Notes under the pieces: model-generated
Seen by the model: only the letters and a program-made list of their open reading frames with translations
What the model was told of the DNA's origin: nothing
The model's database searches: none
Assembly: GCA_030374765.1 (NCBI GenBank)
Contig: JARGXX010000086.1
Location: forward strand, 186,001 to 250,000
Direction: 5' to 3'
DNA from: Agarophyton chilense
Taxonomy: Eukaryota > Rhodophyta > Florideophyceae > Gracilariales > Gracilariaceae
Length of the DNA stretch: 64,000 bases
Position numbers and translations under genes: made by a program
In this document: in pieces, positions 1-9,562 of the stretch
Position numbering within the stretch: position 1 is the stretch's first letter
How the letters are laid out: every line of letters begins with the position of its first letter

Positions 1-407
1 GGGTAAAATAGATATTGCTGCCCCGAAAGAATGCATTGAGCATTGGGCCTGCCAGTTGAATAAAAATAATTTCAAGCTCTGTTCTTGACTGCGCAGGCGA
101 TGCTCACCCAAAAAAACGCTTGGTGTATGTGTGTCTGCGCGGTGCTTTCCGAGATGGATACTTGCCACCCGTTGAGCCTGAACGGCTGACTTTCGGTCAT
201 CACCGGTTCTTCCCGACCCCCGATTGCCCGCGCTTTTGAGTTTCGGAGTCTCTCGAGAGCATTCTATTTTTCTCGTTCCCTTGTTCACATTCGAGATTTT
301 CCAGTTCTTAGCCAACCTCGTTCGCCGCCTCGACTTGACCCCTTGACTGCGACGAAGAAACGCCACTCACTGCTTCATACTTTGAGCCTCGCTCGCGTGT
401 CACAGCA
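1..407. other. Upstream intergenic region
   Basis: No convincing reading frame is visible. The stretch ends in a pyrimidine-rich leader just before the ATG at 408, so it presumably contains the promoter of that small ORF, but no clear TATA box or other motif can be named. Confidence 0.4.
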
Positions 408-692
408 ATGGGTTCGTTTATTAGCCGTCATCATTACGCACCATTAGGAAATGAAGAATCATCTGACATGTTAGAGCAGCAACTCGAAGCTGCTCTTCCA
501 TCTGCTGAAGGCCAAAAATTCGGAGCCGAGTCGATGCGTGACGTCATTCAGCCAACTTCGTCGGAGATTTCTGCGAGACGTTCCACGCTCTTCTGCCAGC
601 TGGCCAAACCGTGCTCCGAACCGCTTCAAGTCTTTTCAACTCCTGTTCAGGAAAAGGCTATTCAAAATGCTCTTGTACCGCACAAGGTATAG
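408..692 (+). CDS. Small hypothetical protein, possible N-myristoylation site
   Basis: This frame encodes 94 residues from an ATG preceded by a pyrimidine-rich leader. The N-terminus MGSFIS has Gly2 and Ser6, the pattern recognised by N-myristoyltransferase, so a lipid-anchored peripheral membrane protein is possible. The rest is hydrophilic, with an acidic patch near residues 15-30 and no recognisable fold or membrane helix. The gene lies upstream of, and convergent with, the alpha/beta hydrolase gene, with about 600 bases between their stop codons. The chief support for it being real is the myristoylation-like start. Its short length and the overlapping ORF in another frame (538-786) leave real doubt. 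Confidence 0.4.
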   Translation: MGSFISRHHYAPLGNEESSDMLEQQLEAALPSAEGQKFGAESMRDVIQPTSSEISARRSTLFCQLAKPCSEPLQVFSTPVQEKAIQNALVPHKV

Positions 693-1306
693 AGCTTCAT
701 CACACTGTGGCTTTGGGGCTTTCTTTTACTGGTCAGTTTATTCTGTGGAACCAAAGACTCGCAGCCGAATAGTTTTTCTAAAGTGATGGCCAGTGTCAGA
801 TGGATACCGTATTTTAGCTGTCTTGAAAGGTGGCGCTTCTATGAACCCCCGCATCAAACGTTCCATGAATCTTTGCTACACGCATTCACAAGTATATCGC
901 AATTAATATATGGTCTTTTTGTCTCCCTCCGCATGATCGCTCTCACTTTATTCACTGAGCCCAAACGCTAGGAGCTGTAAACGGTACCGCTTTTGTTTAC
1001 GAATCGAGGCTGCAGAATAGAAACATAAATCAGTCACCAATCAACAGAATTCCGTGAGTTCCCTATCTTTCAACGCCGGCCAATCACGAAAACCGTGCAG
1101 TCGCGCTGTACTCCTCTAATGAAAGCTATGAGTTTGGGTGCGTGGGTGCGAGAGCACTGCACTATAATCAGATGTCAGGATCAACTCTCCGTAGAACTAA
1201 CAAGATAAAAATAGAAGCCGAGAATACAAGGTGGTTTATATAAGAATTCGAAGTGCACGCTGATTCTCGAGTTAATCACTCTGCAGTCAATTTCTTGGCG
1301 CAACAA
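693..1306. other. Intergenic region between convergent genes
   Basis: The only frames here are short (for example 783-971, 62 codons) and have no recognisable content. The stretch probably carries the 3' ends of the flanking convergent genes. Nothing further can be supported. Confidence 0.4.
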
Positions 1307-3457
1307 TCAACAAGATCCAGCCACTGCACTTGGTGATGACTGAGTATCACAATCACGCACTTTAGCATCGGTCTTGTTTTCCTCAGCGCCCATCTGTTCT
1401 GTTTCCACAACTTCCTCAATGCTTCGCAACATATCCATCAAACCAGCGTGATTAGAGTCTTGTTTCAGCCCTTCCATTATTACGTTCCGTGCCTGTTCGA
1501 ACCGCCCATCTTCTCTCAGCGCTGCGGCTTTTCTGAGATACCCTCTAATCCATGACGGGTCAAGCTGCAGACTCGTAACCGCATCAAACAATGAACCTTG
1601 AATGTCTCCTACCCTTCGTCGCGCTAAGCTGCGGTTTCCAAGCAATGCGAGGGTAAGAGCCTTGATTTCAGAATTCATATCCCAATCTGATATACCCAAG
1701 CCCACAATACCGTATCCCTCTCTCCTTGCAACATTAGAACCTTGTTTTGTGCGCCGTAGTAGATACTTTCGACGTTTGTCAGATCTGTGGAAGCCCCTAC
1801 CAAAACATGAAATAGTTGTTGAACTGTTCCTCAGTTCTTCGAGGTTGTCCATCGGTCTTTCTTTGACGTTGGAATGAGTCTGTTGAGATTGGCGACGTTC
1901 GGGCTTAGTTGTACTACGCAGACGAATACGGGCAGAAGAACGCTCAGTTCTACTTAGTCTTCTGGTTTGGGGTCTCGTTGGTGAGTTCGCAATGTCCGGA
2001 CATGACGAAGTTTCATCTGGCTCTGCAGCATTTGAGGTAGACTGTTCCGTCTCAGCCTCGGTCGGTTCTCCTTTCCAGCTACGTCCAGTTCGCACTCGAT
2101 GCTTAATATTTTGAAGCACACCTTTCGCCGAGAAAGATTTCTGCCTGACAAAACGGCCGCTCCATGCCGCACTATCGCTTCGTAAGCATTCGGGGATGGT
2201 GTTTGGTTGGGATGTATCGTCTGCCAAAGTATTCTCATAGGACTTGTGAAGTTCATCGGATGCTCGCCGTATCGGTACGCGAGCGCGAGAGGGGTCATCT
2301 CGTGAGCGCCATTTCATCGAATGGAGCAGAGTCACAATTGAGGAATTGCGCCGTGATGGCAAGGCATCATGGATTGTCGGTGTAAAGGGCTCACCAACTG
2401 CCTTGGCAAACGGTGTGTCGGTTAGACTCTGAGAAAGCGCATTTAACGCTTCGGTGTACACATATATAGAGTCAGCAAAACGCCCAGACAGCATGGCAGA
2501 ATTTCCACGCGCCTTCAGGATTTCCATGTGTGGCGGGGATCCTGGTGCAAAATCGGGAAGTACGCGTTGGAGAAAAACATGTGCGCGGTCCATGCAGGAT
2601 TCCGGACGCGGCGTATCGTGTTCGAATGCCTCAAGAGGAATCCAAGTCTTGTCAGGACAGGGATAATGCTTGAAAAGTGCCTGGCCATGTGAAAATGGGA
2701 CGACTGCATCCGAAGTACCATGCATGAAAATTGCGGGGAGCGTGGAGGGTATGTTCTTTGTTGCCGAGAGTGGGTCGATGTCCAAAACATCGAAATCGGC
2801 TCGTTCTCGAACAATCTTTCTGACAGCGCGGATTCCCACGGACAGTATGAGCTTGCGCGAGATAGCGAGGGGTAGGCGCATTTCGGAGACCAAAAAGTGA
2901 GCAAGCTTCTCAAAACTGGAGAAAGGAGAGTCCAGAATGAGCCCCTTGACGCAATTGGAGCGCTCTTCTAATCCGGAGTACATGAGGGCGGTAGCAGCAC
3001 CCATACTGTGACCCCAGAGCACAATGGATTGAACACCAACGGAAACAAGATGTTCGACGACAGTTGCAACATCGTATCGCTCCCATACACCCAGCGAGAT
3101 GTATTCGCCCTCGCTCCTTCCACTACCCGAGAAGTCGAATGCAAGCAACGAAAACCCATACGGGATGATGACTGGAAGAAGCATGGCAGCTTCAGCCCTG
3201 CATGAGCCGTTGCCGTGAAGATACACTACGGTAGGTGCCTCTTCGGACAGATGGGCGGGGGTATATCGAGACACCTGCAACGCAAGTCCACGCCGATTGA
3301 TCAAGTGTGAGTCGACGCGATGGGCAGGCACACCATCCACTACGAAATCGCGGTCACCAAGCTCTGCGCGTGAGTAGTGAGCTCGGGGGGGACGGATGAC
3401 GAAGTTAGCAAGCTCTGACATTCCGGCGGAAGAGAGCGGGTCCACGGCGTCAGACAT
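1307..3457 (-). CDS. Alpha/beta hydrolase fused to split TPR domain
   Basis: A 716-residue intronless protein. Residues about 50-300 form an alpha/beta-hydrolase fold: an HGNG oxyanion motif at 81-84, the nucleophile elbow GHSMG with Ser151, an acid candidate in GTSD (Asp250) and a His candidate in FEHD (His280). The order and spacing match serine hydrolases of the BAAT/ABHD17-like type, so an esterase, thioesterase or acyl-transfer role is likely; the substrate is unknown. A first TPR helix pair follows at about 309-340 (KARGNSAMLSGRFADSIYVY). After it comes a roughly 250-residue basic, Ser/Arg-rich, probably disordered insert. Further TPR units of the Hop/STI1 type lie at about 595-690 (NRSLARRR, then LDPSWIRGYLRKA). 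TPRs of this type often bind chaperone C-termini. There is no signal peptide or membrane segment. The start ATG follows a G-rich leader on the minus strand. Confidence 0.88.
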   Translation of the reverse strand: MSDAVDPLSSAGMSELANFVIRPPRAHYSRAELGDRDFVVDGVPAHRVDSHLINRRGLALQVSRYTPAHLSEEAPTVVYLHGNGSCRAEAAMLLPVIIPYGFSLLAFDFSGSGRSEGEYISLGVWERYDVATVVEHLVSVGVQSIVLWGHSMGAATALMYSGLEERSNCVKGLILDSPFSSFEKLAHFLVSEMRLPLAISRKLILSVGIRAVRKIVRERADFDVLDIDPLSATKNIPSTLPAIFMHGTSDAVVPFSHGQALFKHYPCPDKTWIPLEAFEHDTPRPESCMDRAHVFLQRVLPDFAPGSPPHMEILKARGNSAMLSGRFADSIYVYTEALNALSQSLTDTPFAKAVGEPFTPTIHDALPSRRNSSIVTLLHSMKWRSRDDPSRARVPIRRASDELHKSYENTLADDTSQPNTIPECLRSDSAAWSGRFVRQKSFSAKGVLQNIKHRVRTGRSWKGEPTEAETEQSTSNAAEPDETSSCPDIANSPTRPQTRRLSRTERSSARIRLRSTTKPERRQSQQTHSNVKERPMDNLEELRNSSTTISCFGRGFHRSDKRRKYLLRRTKQGSNVARREGYGIVGLGISDWDMNSEIKALTLALLGNRSLARRRVGDIQGSLFDAVTSLQLDPSWIRGYLRKAAALREDGRFEQARNVIMEGLKQDSNHAGLMDMLRSIEEVVETEQMGAEENKTDAKVRDCDTQSSPSAVAGSC

Positions 3458-4095
3458 GGTGGCAAAGGAAAGCGGGGGGGCGGCAAGGAAGGGGAACTAG
3501 AATGAGCGATACAGAGGATAAAAGGGGGGGGAAAAGGTTTTTGGAGAGGTAAGCTGGCGGGCAAAGTTAGTGAGAATGGCGGGGAAGTACAGCGCTTTGG
3601 GGGACACGGTCTCGGGATTGCACGCGCTTAGGGGAGACGGGGCAGTGGGCGAGTGTGTGGCGGTTGACATGCATGGGCACGTGCGCCGCGCAGAAAAAGA
3701 GGTGACGGGGGGCGCGGCGGGGGCGGCAGATGTAATGCAGTTTTCCAGACGGAAGAGCACTTGCGACGCTTGTTGAGCGCCCTTGACACACGGGGCGCCG
3801 CCTTACACGTAGCGCATCGTACGCTGCGAGAGCGCACAAGTTTCAAACGCCGTTGGAATTTCGCGTCGCTCCCATGCCGTTTGCTGCTGCATCGTGCCGA
3901 ATCATACCATCAGCTGGCGTGTGTGGGACGCATCTCCCTCTCGCGGCGGTCTTCCCCGTTGCGCTCTTCTTCCTCTTGTTTGTGATGATTTCAGCCCCAA
4001 GGCACACCATGCTTGCTTACTTGATGATTTTCGGTCCTCAAGTAGGTTTACAATGTTACAATTTATGCTACACTTCAAAGTTAATCTACAGTACA
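3458..4095. other. Intergenic region upstream of the hydrolase gene
   Basis: This GC-rich stretch lies between the hydrolase start codon and the stop codon of the next minus-strand gene. It contains G-runs at 3474-3482 and 3522-3532 and several overlapping short frames on both strands with no coherent protein content. It presumably holds the hydrolase promoter. Confidence 0.45.
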
Positions 4096-4950
4096 TTATG
4101 CAGACGGGCGCTTCTTGTAGCTTCCGTCCTGCTTGCTTCTTGCCCTGTCTAGATCCCTTAGGCTTCCCTTCTCGTAGTACTCCTCCACATTACCACGTTT
4201 CGACATATTTCTTTCCTTGTTAACACCCCCACTTAAAATTGCACCGTCCTCGTTCCGCAGCACGTCTTCCTCGGACATCAGCCGAACCACCCCGAACGAA
4301 AGCTGCCCAAACACTCGGGTGGAGCACTCACTACTTGAACGCAGTCTCTGAACAATCTCGCGATGCATTTCATGAGGTGCCTTCCTCTGAAATGACCGCA
4401 TTCGATTCAATGAACTCTGACTGTTCTGCATCACACTGTGCACACCCTTCGTGCTTGCTACAGCTGGTTCAGATGCTGTGCGTTCAACAGCCGGCAATGA
4501 CCTTGTAGCCATAGTTCCATCTGTAATTCTGCTCATTTTTGATGACGTCGGTCGCGTGCATGATCTTCTGTATTGCATTTTCACCGTTCCAACAATATCG
4601 TTCGATTGCTCTTCAACCCCAAACGCAGAAGACGATAGATGCGCTTTCTGTCGCGAGAAGTGACGACGTGTTCGTCCTCTGCCTCTCCGCTTCTTCTCCT
4701 CGCTTCCCTGCTTCGCCTTGGAAGAACTTACTTTTTCGCCAGCTCTCGAGGCCACGTTCATTTCTGCTGATTGTCGGTGCATCACTTCTAGGTCGGCACC
4801 CATTGTTCTTACGCTTTCCTGGTTGTTTTCCTCACGTTCGAAGATTTTCGACTCATTTGAGTTTGGTGTCAGGATCCCGTAGGAATGTTCAGTTACAAGA
4901 TCGTCTTCGTCATCGTCGGATCGAATATGAAATGTTGGCCGAGACGTCAT
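4096..4950 (-). CDS. Hypothetical basic, Ser/Arg-rich protein
   Basis: A 284-residue frame from the ATG at 4950; the frame is open about ten codons further upstream but without another ATG. An acidic run near the start (DDDEDD) is followed by long hydrophilic stretches rich in Ser, Arg, Lys and Glu, including an RGRGRTRRHFSR block near residue 90 that could act as a nuclear or nucleic-acid-binding signal. No enzyme motif, membrane helix or known domain is visible, and the whole protein looks intrinsically disordered. It is on the same strand as the hydrolase, about 640 bases upstream of it, so probably a separate transcription unit. The long open frame with protein-like composition supports a real gene. 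Function is unknown. Confidence 0.6.
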   Translation of the reverse strand: MTSRPTFHIRSDDDEDDLVTEHSYGILTPNSNESKIFEREENNQESVRTMGADLEVMHRQSAEMNVASRAGEKVSSSKAKQGSEEKKRRGRGRTRRHFSRQKAHLSSSAFGVEEQSNDIVGTVKMQYRRSCTRPTSSKMSRITDGTMATRSLPAVERTASEPAVASTKGVHSVMQNSQSSLNRMRSFQRKAPHEMHREIVQRLRSSSECSTRVFGQLSFGVVRLMSEEDVLRNEDGAILSGGVNKERNMSKRGNVEEYYEKGSLRDLDRARSKQDGSYKKRPSA

Positions 4951-5383
4951 TATCTTTCCAGTTTCAACTTTACCCCCCAAACGATATTTGTGTACTTTAT
5001 GGCTTGATGTTGGGCTTGCAATGACAGCGCCAACGCGTCGTTTCTTGTGGTTAGTACATTACTCGGATATTTATCGGACCAGACAGTGCAAGTGTCATGA
5101 CAAACTACGTACTCTCGGCTACACCTGCATGCCTTTTGTTGATAACTGTCGTGCATGTCTTGTTTATTGTGCATTTGTCCGATTCGGTTGGGTGGAGTTG
5201 ACGTGCGAAGGGAAGTAACTGGTACACTATCCTTACAGAACGATCGACAAAAAGGCAGCCATTCGTCATACATAATTTGCATGTTTTCTGTGAGGCGCGT
5301 AAAACGCTAGAGTGAAACGCGCGCCGCTTCGTGTATATTAATGCAAGCGATGCACATCGGCCTAAAGTTGAACTCACCTAATA
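4951..5383. other. Intergenic region before the DNA transposon
   Basis: Short overlapping frames occur on both strands (for example 4988-5218 plus, 4950-5282 minus), none with recognisable content. The last five bases, TAATA at 5379-5383, are repeated after the far end of the DNA transposon and look like its target-site duplication. Confidence 0.45.
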
Positions 5384-5406
5384 GAGGTTTTTAACTAAGG
5401 AAAATT
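5384..5406 (+). repeat. Left terminal inverted repeat of DNA transposon
   Basis: It begins GAGGTTTTTAAC and pairs with the reverse complement of 19534-19556 over 23 bp with two mismatches. It is immediately preceded by TAATA. Confidence 0.75.
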
Positions 5407-5729
5407 TGTGTTATTCGCGTTCTATTTTAGCTGAACGCAATCTCGTCGCTTTAATTACGCGTTTTAGTATTGCTAAAATTTCTGATATTCAAAGATACGG
5501 GAAAATATAGCAAACTGGCTACGATCCCGCCAACTAGAAATCCCACTGTTTCTGGCGGGAAACCGAAACAGTTCTGCACTCACGCAGTGTCAAGGATCTC
5601 CCCAACCGCGATTAGCATCGGCATAGCAGCACACACATGGACCTGTAACCTTCACCAAGGCATCCCCTGCAATCACCTCCGTTTCTCCCGCTCGCGAATG
5701 CGCGGCCCCTTAGAAGACGACAGGAAAAA

Positions 5730-6441
5730 ATGGCCGTTTCGTTTGCAACAAGATCAAAAAAGAGTAGAACATCAGGCAACTCATGGTCCGCGATTCTCCA
5801 CTCCAGAAAATGAAGTCGCTCGAAGCTATTTTCGAACATGTCTCGCAGACTTGCCGTACTTATCAAATCCCGGATGATGTGATCGCCTCGCAGATTAAAG
5901 ATAATTGTTTGTCTTGGCGTCGGTGGCACATGGCAAAAACAAAGAAGCTGCTCGTGCATTATCTCGCGTGAACAGTTCTGAAGCTCTCCAAAGACGTAAC
6001 AATTGCGAAACCTGTCTCTGAAGACCATGATAACACTATACAGGATGTTATACGTTCCGGTCAAAAACAAGGAGATGCACAAGACATCCAACATCAATCT
6101 TTGATCGATGAAAAGCACCGGGCAAAACACCGTATCATATTGGCGGATAAAGAAGCCGAAAAGCCATGTTCTGCCAGCCAGAGTCTCCCAAAGAGATAAA
6201 GCACCGCATCAAAAAGAAGAAGGCTGAGTACGTGAATCATAAACCTAAGGAAGAGCAGGCGAAGTTGTGTCGGATTAGAGGGTGCCGTGCAGTCGACTTG
6301 CTAACCTTAAACGCACTGAAAATAACCGCAAACGCCGCGGCAGCGATTGTGAAAATAGCAGCACGCCAGTGTGAGAAAATTGGAGCATTTCTCTCCATAT
6401 ACGAAGCACAATACAACGTGCGAAATTGTAACCAACTAATC
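5730..6441 (+). pseudogene. Decayed second ORF of the DNA transposon, 5' part
   Basis: Plus-strand coding traces run in three frames. A basic N-terminus starts at ATG 5730 (KKSRTSGNSWSA). A frame from 5783 to 6190 follows, broken only by TGA at 5969. Finally 6166-6441 encodes a Lys-rich then Ala-rich segment. The last frame runs to the chromovirus insertion point and would continue at 17876 for about 14 codons to a stop at 17917-17919. Its position opposite the transposase suggests the accessory (often Myb/SANT-like) gene of PIF/Harbinger elements, but I see no definite Myb motif. It is split by frameshifts and by the insertion. Function is unassigned. Confidence 0.4.
6437..6441. repeat. Target-site duplication of chromovirus A, left copy
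   Basis: TAATC lies directly before the 5' LTR and is repeated exactly at 17876-17880 after the 3' LTR. Five base pairs is the usual duplication length for Ty3/gypsy integrases. Confidence 0.92.
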
Positions 6442-7305
6442 TGAAGAGCAACGTCCTCCAGGGAGGTTTTTGGGGACTTAAGCTTTTTCCGGAGCCTCCG
6501 GCGTGCAACCTCGTTATGAGTAGGAGTAATCCGTTTTCACGGCGATGGCCGGAACGCCGGTGATGCACCGGCGGGACCGGGTGCCATACACGTGGCCGCA
6601 GCGCCCGCGCGACACGTGGCCGCCAGATTGGCCCCTTTGTTAGACGGACATTTAGCTATTCAGGATAGACTTTATTAATTCTATTCTACGGTGACTACAG
6701 TACTTAGGCCGCCGGCCTCGCGGCCGCCGGTCCAGTAAAGTCTCCCCAACAAGGGTGATCTTGGTCTTCCAGATCTTGACTGTGGGTCGAACCGCCTGCG
6801 CGGATATACAACTCCTTACGGAGGGATTTCCCGTGGTGCACGGCTTCCCAACCCCCTTGGACGTTCAAGCAGCCTTCGTGTGTTGGGTATCTATTCCCAC
6901 TTTCGTGGTTCCGCCCGTGTATACGGTTTGCTACACCCGGCAGTGCCGGCTATTCCCGAGTCCCCTCTTGCGACTCGTGGTCAACCTCGCCCTCTTGCCT
7001 CCGTTCCCATTTTCCTTCCCTTTTTCTCCCCTTCATTGGGCAATTCCAGCTCTTGCGGCTCGCACTGACACCTGTCGTGCTCGCCACTCTCGTGGGTTTT
7101 GCCTCCTCAGAGGATACGCAAGCACCGCTTCGGCGGATATTCTCGGCTTCTTTCAGCCTCCCTGCGCCCGTCGCGACGGTTCGGCTCCGGCTTACACCCG
7201 GCATTGCGCGCCGATCCCTGGGAGGGCTCTACCGCGCCGGTTACCTTGTGAGAGGAAGATCCGGACGTCTTCGTAGGTTTTCCCCCTTGGGGGCGTTGTC
7301 CTACA
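6442..7305 (+). repeat. 5' LTR of chromovirus A
   Basis: It begins TG and ends CA (TGAAGAGCA to CTACA). It is nearly identical to 17012-17875, with five C/T differences and no indel. A GC-rich block at 6709-6731 (GCCGCCGGCCTCGCGGCCG) can fold on itself. The 522-base open frame inside (6755-7276) recurs in both LTRs and is not considered a gene. Confidence 0.95.
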
Positions 7306-7308
7306 AAT

Positions 7309-7326
7309 TGGTCTCCCGACTTAGAA
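7309..7326 (+). other. Primer-binding site of chromovirus A
   Basis: TGGTCTCCCGACTTAGAA starts three bases after the LTR. TGG complements the CCA end of a tRNA, and the rest would pair with the acceptor stem and T-arm of a tRNA ending GGGAGACCA. The isoacceptor cannot be named from the sequence alone. Chromovirus B has 17 of 18 bases identical at the same spacing. Confidence 0.85.
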
Positions 7327-7428
7327 GTCAAGACCGCTTGTGTCCTCTCTGAGGTTGTTTTCCGTTTAACGGGTTTTCTCCGGTCTCACCGGTTTGGTTT
7401 CTGTTCTTCCGTCGAGACGGTGTGGCCA

Positions 7429-9540
7429 ATGCCAAGGAAACCGCCTTGCATGGAGCCTCCTGCAACACGCAGCCGTTCCCGCCAAAGCGGTGATGCCAGG
7501 GGCACTGATGTTCCACAGGCCCTGGCTCCAACACCGGATTCCCGGGAGATACCGGTCACCGGCACTGAAGACCCGCAGCCCGATTCCGGGTTAACGACCG
7601 TCGCAACGGTGGTTTCTCCGCCTCCGCGGTTGGTCGACCAAGCGCGGATTGTACGCTTGGAAGAGCAGCTCCGCTCCCTGCGGGCTGCTCACAATACCCT
7701 CTCGAGGGAGTTCACCTCTTTACGAGGAAGCCTCGCTAACCCCCCTCCAAGTGAGTTAGCCGAGGATATCCGCGTATTGCGGTCGGACGTCAATACACTA
7801 CTCGGGTGTTTTGGCGCTCCGTCTTCCATCGCAGAAGGTATGGACAATCGCTTCGAGCGTCTCTGAAGCCGACTTGAGTCGGTCGAGAGGACGTTAACCT
7901 CGCCCGCGAACGCGGCAAGACCGGTTGTCTCTCATCGAGAGACCCAGTCGCGGAACCGGAAGAGCCGGAAGAACCGGGATTCTAACCATAAGCACAGATA
8001 CCCGTCCGACTCATCATCTGAGTCGGACGGTAAACCGAGTGACTCGGAGAGTTCCGATTCGTCGGCGAGCGATGACCCACAGGATCGTTATGGGCGCTCT
8101 TCCCGCTCAAAGTGGTCCTCTGCCACCTACGGGGCCATCCAGTCGCGTTCCAAGGGTCGGCGACATCCGGGCCTCAAACCCTTGAAGCCCACCAACCCTC
8201 TGTACAGGACACTCCTGTCCTACCGGTATTACCGGCTAGAAGATTCCTCTTTAGGTCGGACACCGCGTGACACGGGTAAAGTGAAAGACTGCATCAAGCG
8301 GATGCAGCTTTCACTTCGTAACCAGTCGTTTACTGGGGATGATCCAATTCTGGTCTTGGATTTCCTACACCGCTTTGTAGCGGAAGCCGATATACTCGGA
8401 ATGACCGAAGGACAAGCCTACGTGGCGCTACCCTACTTTCTACGGGGTTTCGCTGAAGATCAGTTTTTGTCGGTTCGGGGCTCGTCGCAAGCCTCCGAAG
8501 GAGATGTGACCTGCTGGCCCGAGGCCGTGCAGTACCTCCTGCGTTCCTACGCAACCAACTCCGCGATATAAGCGGCGATACTCGCTTTGCGAGACACTCG
8601 ACAACGCTCCGGCGAGCTCCAGACCGATTACTCGGTACGCCTGAATAAGGCTTTCCACCGTTGTGGTAATGTATACCCCGCTGGGGAACGCTGTACGATG
8701 TTCATTGATGGCTTGAATCCAGCCATCAAGACTCTTGTCGCCCGTTACAGGGAACAAGAGCCGAAGGTGACCTACCTTGAACTCGTACAGTTTGCCCGCG
8801 CAGAGGGAGATGCACTACGTGCACGCAATCCGGGAACCCGGTCGAAGGCCGCTAAAGCATTGCTGCTTGAGTCGGACTCTTCTTCACCGTCATTTGTGAC
8901 GGATGGCATCTCCAAACAGGGTTATGACAATATGAATGTCATCCATCACGATGGTTTATCTATTCCGACAACGGAATTACCGTCTACGACGGATGGCTCG
9001 GTTGACTCAACCGCAAGAGACACGGAGAACGGGCAGGTCTTTTATCTTAATGACCGCCGCACTCCGGCCCCCCGTATGCCGTACTCGAACGGAATGACAC
9101 GAAGTCAGCGCCCTGGATGGGTTGGAAACCGGGAACCCGGAAGATACACCGATGCTCGGAATGCCGTACCGCGAAACGCGGGAGTGACGTTGGTGTGCCA
9201 CTTGTGCTACGAGCGCGGGCACACCTCCCCGCAATGCCTTTTATCGCTACGCGATATGGCACGAGTGGTGGATAATTACGAAGCCCTCTCCCCGCAGGAG
9301 AAGGACTCCGTGCCACTCACGTCATATCTCCGCGCGAAGACGGAATTCCCCAACGCATTGGCTCACACTCCGAATTCTCGGTACAAACCGGCTCAGCCGG
9401 CACGCGCCGCACTAGCGCCAAACCACGCTGGTGGATCTCAACCCGCTCCTGCGGTAGCTACCGTGCAACGGAATCATGCACTCGTTGCGGAGGAAGTCGG
9501 TCCTTCGCCCGACCAGGACCCTGTACAGGGAAAAGAATAG
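7429..9540 (+). pseudogene. gag: Chromovirus A Gag, two in-frame stops
   Basis: The frame from ATG 7429 runs to TAG 9538-9540, with TGA at 7864 and TAA at 8569. It has an N-terminal coiled-coil-like stretch (LEEQLRSLRAAHNTL), a charged Ser/Asp/Arg-rich linker, a capsid-type domain (about 8270-8840; FTGDDPILVLDFLHRF aligns with FTGTDPIAVIEFLQKF of element B) and a CCHC zinc knuckle, CHLCYERGHTSPQC, near 9199-9240. The TAA at 8569 sits where B has CAA (Gln), a single C-to-T change. Gag would form the particle and package RNA. The conserved frame across both stops argues for recent inactivation or readthrough. Confidence 0.88.
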
Positions 9541-9562
9541 AGGGAGTCTCCCCTTCGGGAGA
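9528..9562 (+). promoter_or_regulatory. Candidate -1 ribosomal frameshift signal (gag-pol)
   Basis: GGGAAAA at 9528-9534 fits the X XXY YYZ slippery pattern exactly in the gag frame (codons GGA AAA), two codons before the gag stop. Pol lies in the -1 frame, which is open across this point. A stem of TCTCCC (9547-9552) with GGGAGA (9557-9562) and a CTTC loop follows about 12 bases downstream. The parts match known retroviral frameshift sites; use in vivo is inferred. Confidence 0.65.

Noticed and set aside
1602..1877. Plus-strand frames inside the hydrolase gene (also 1954-2298 minus, other frame)
   Set aside because: They overlap the strongly supported hydrolase-TPR frame and lack content of their own.
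5612..6130. 172-codon minus-strand frame in the DNA transposon
   Set aside because: The plus strand over the same bases gives more protein-like text in line with a decayed second ORF. This looks like its shadow.
6755..7276. 173-codon open frame inside the A LTR, repeated at 17325-17846
   Set aside because: It lies wholly in LTR sequence, is present in both copies only because the LTRs are identical, and shows no protein motif.
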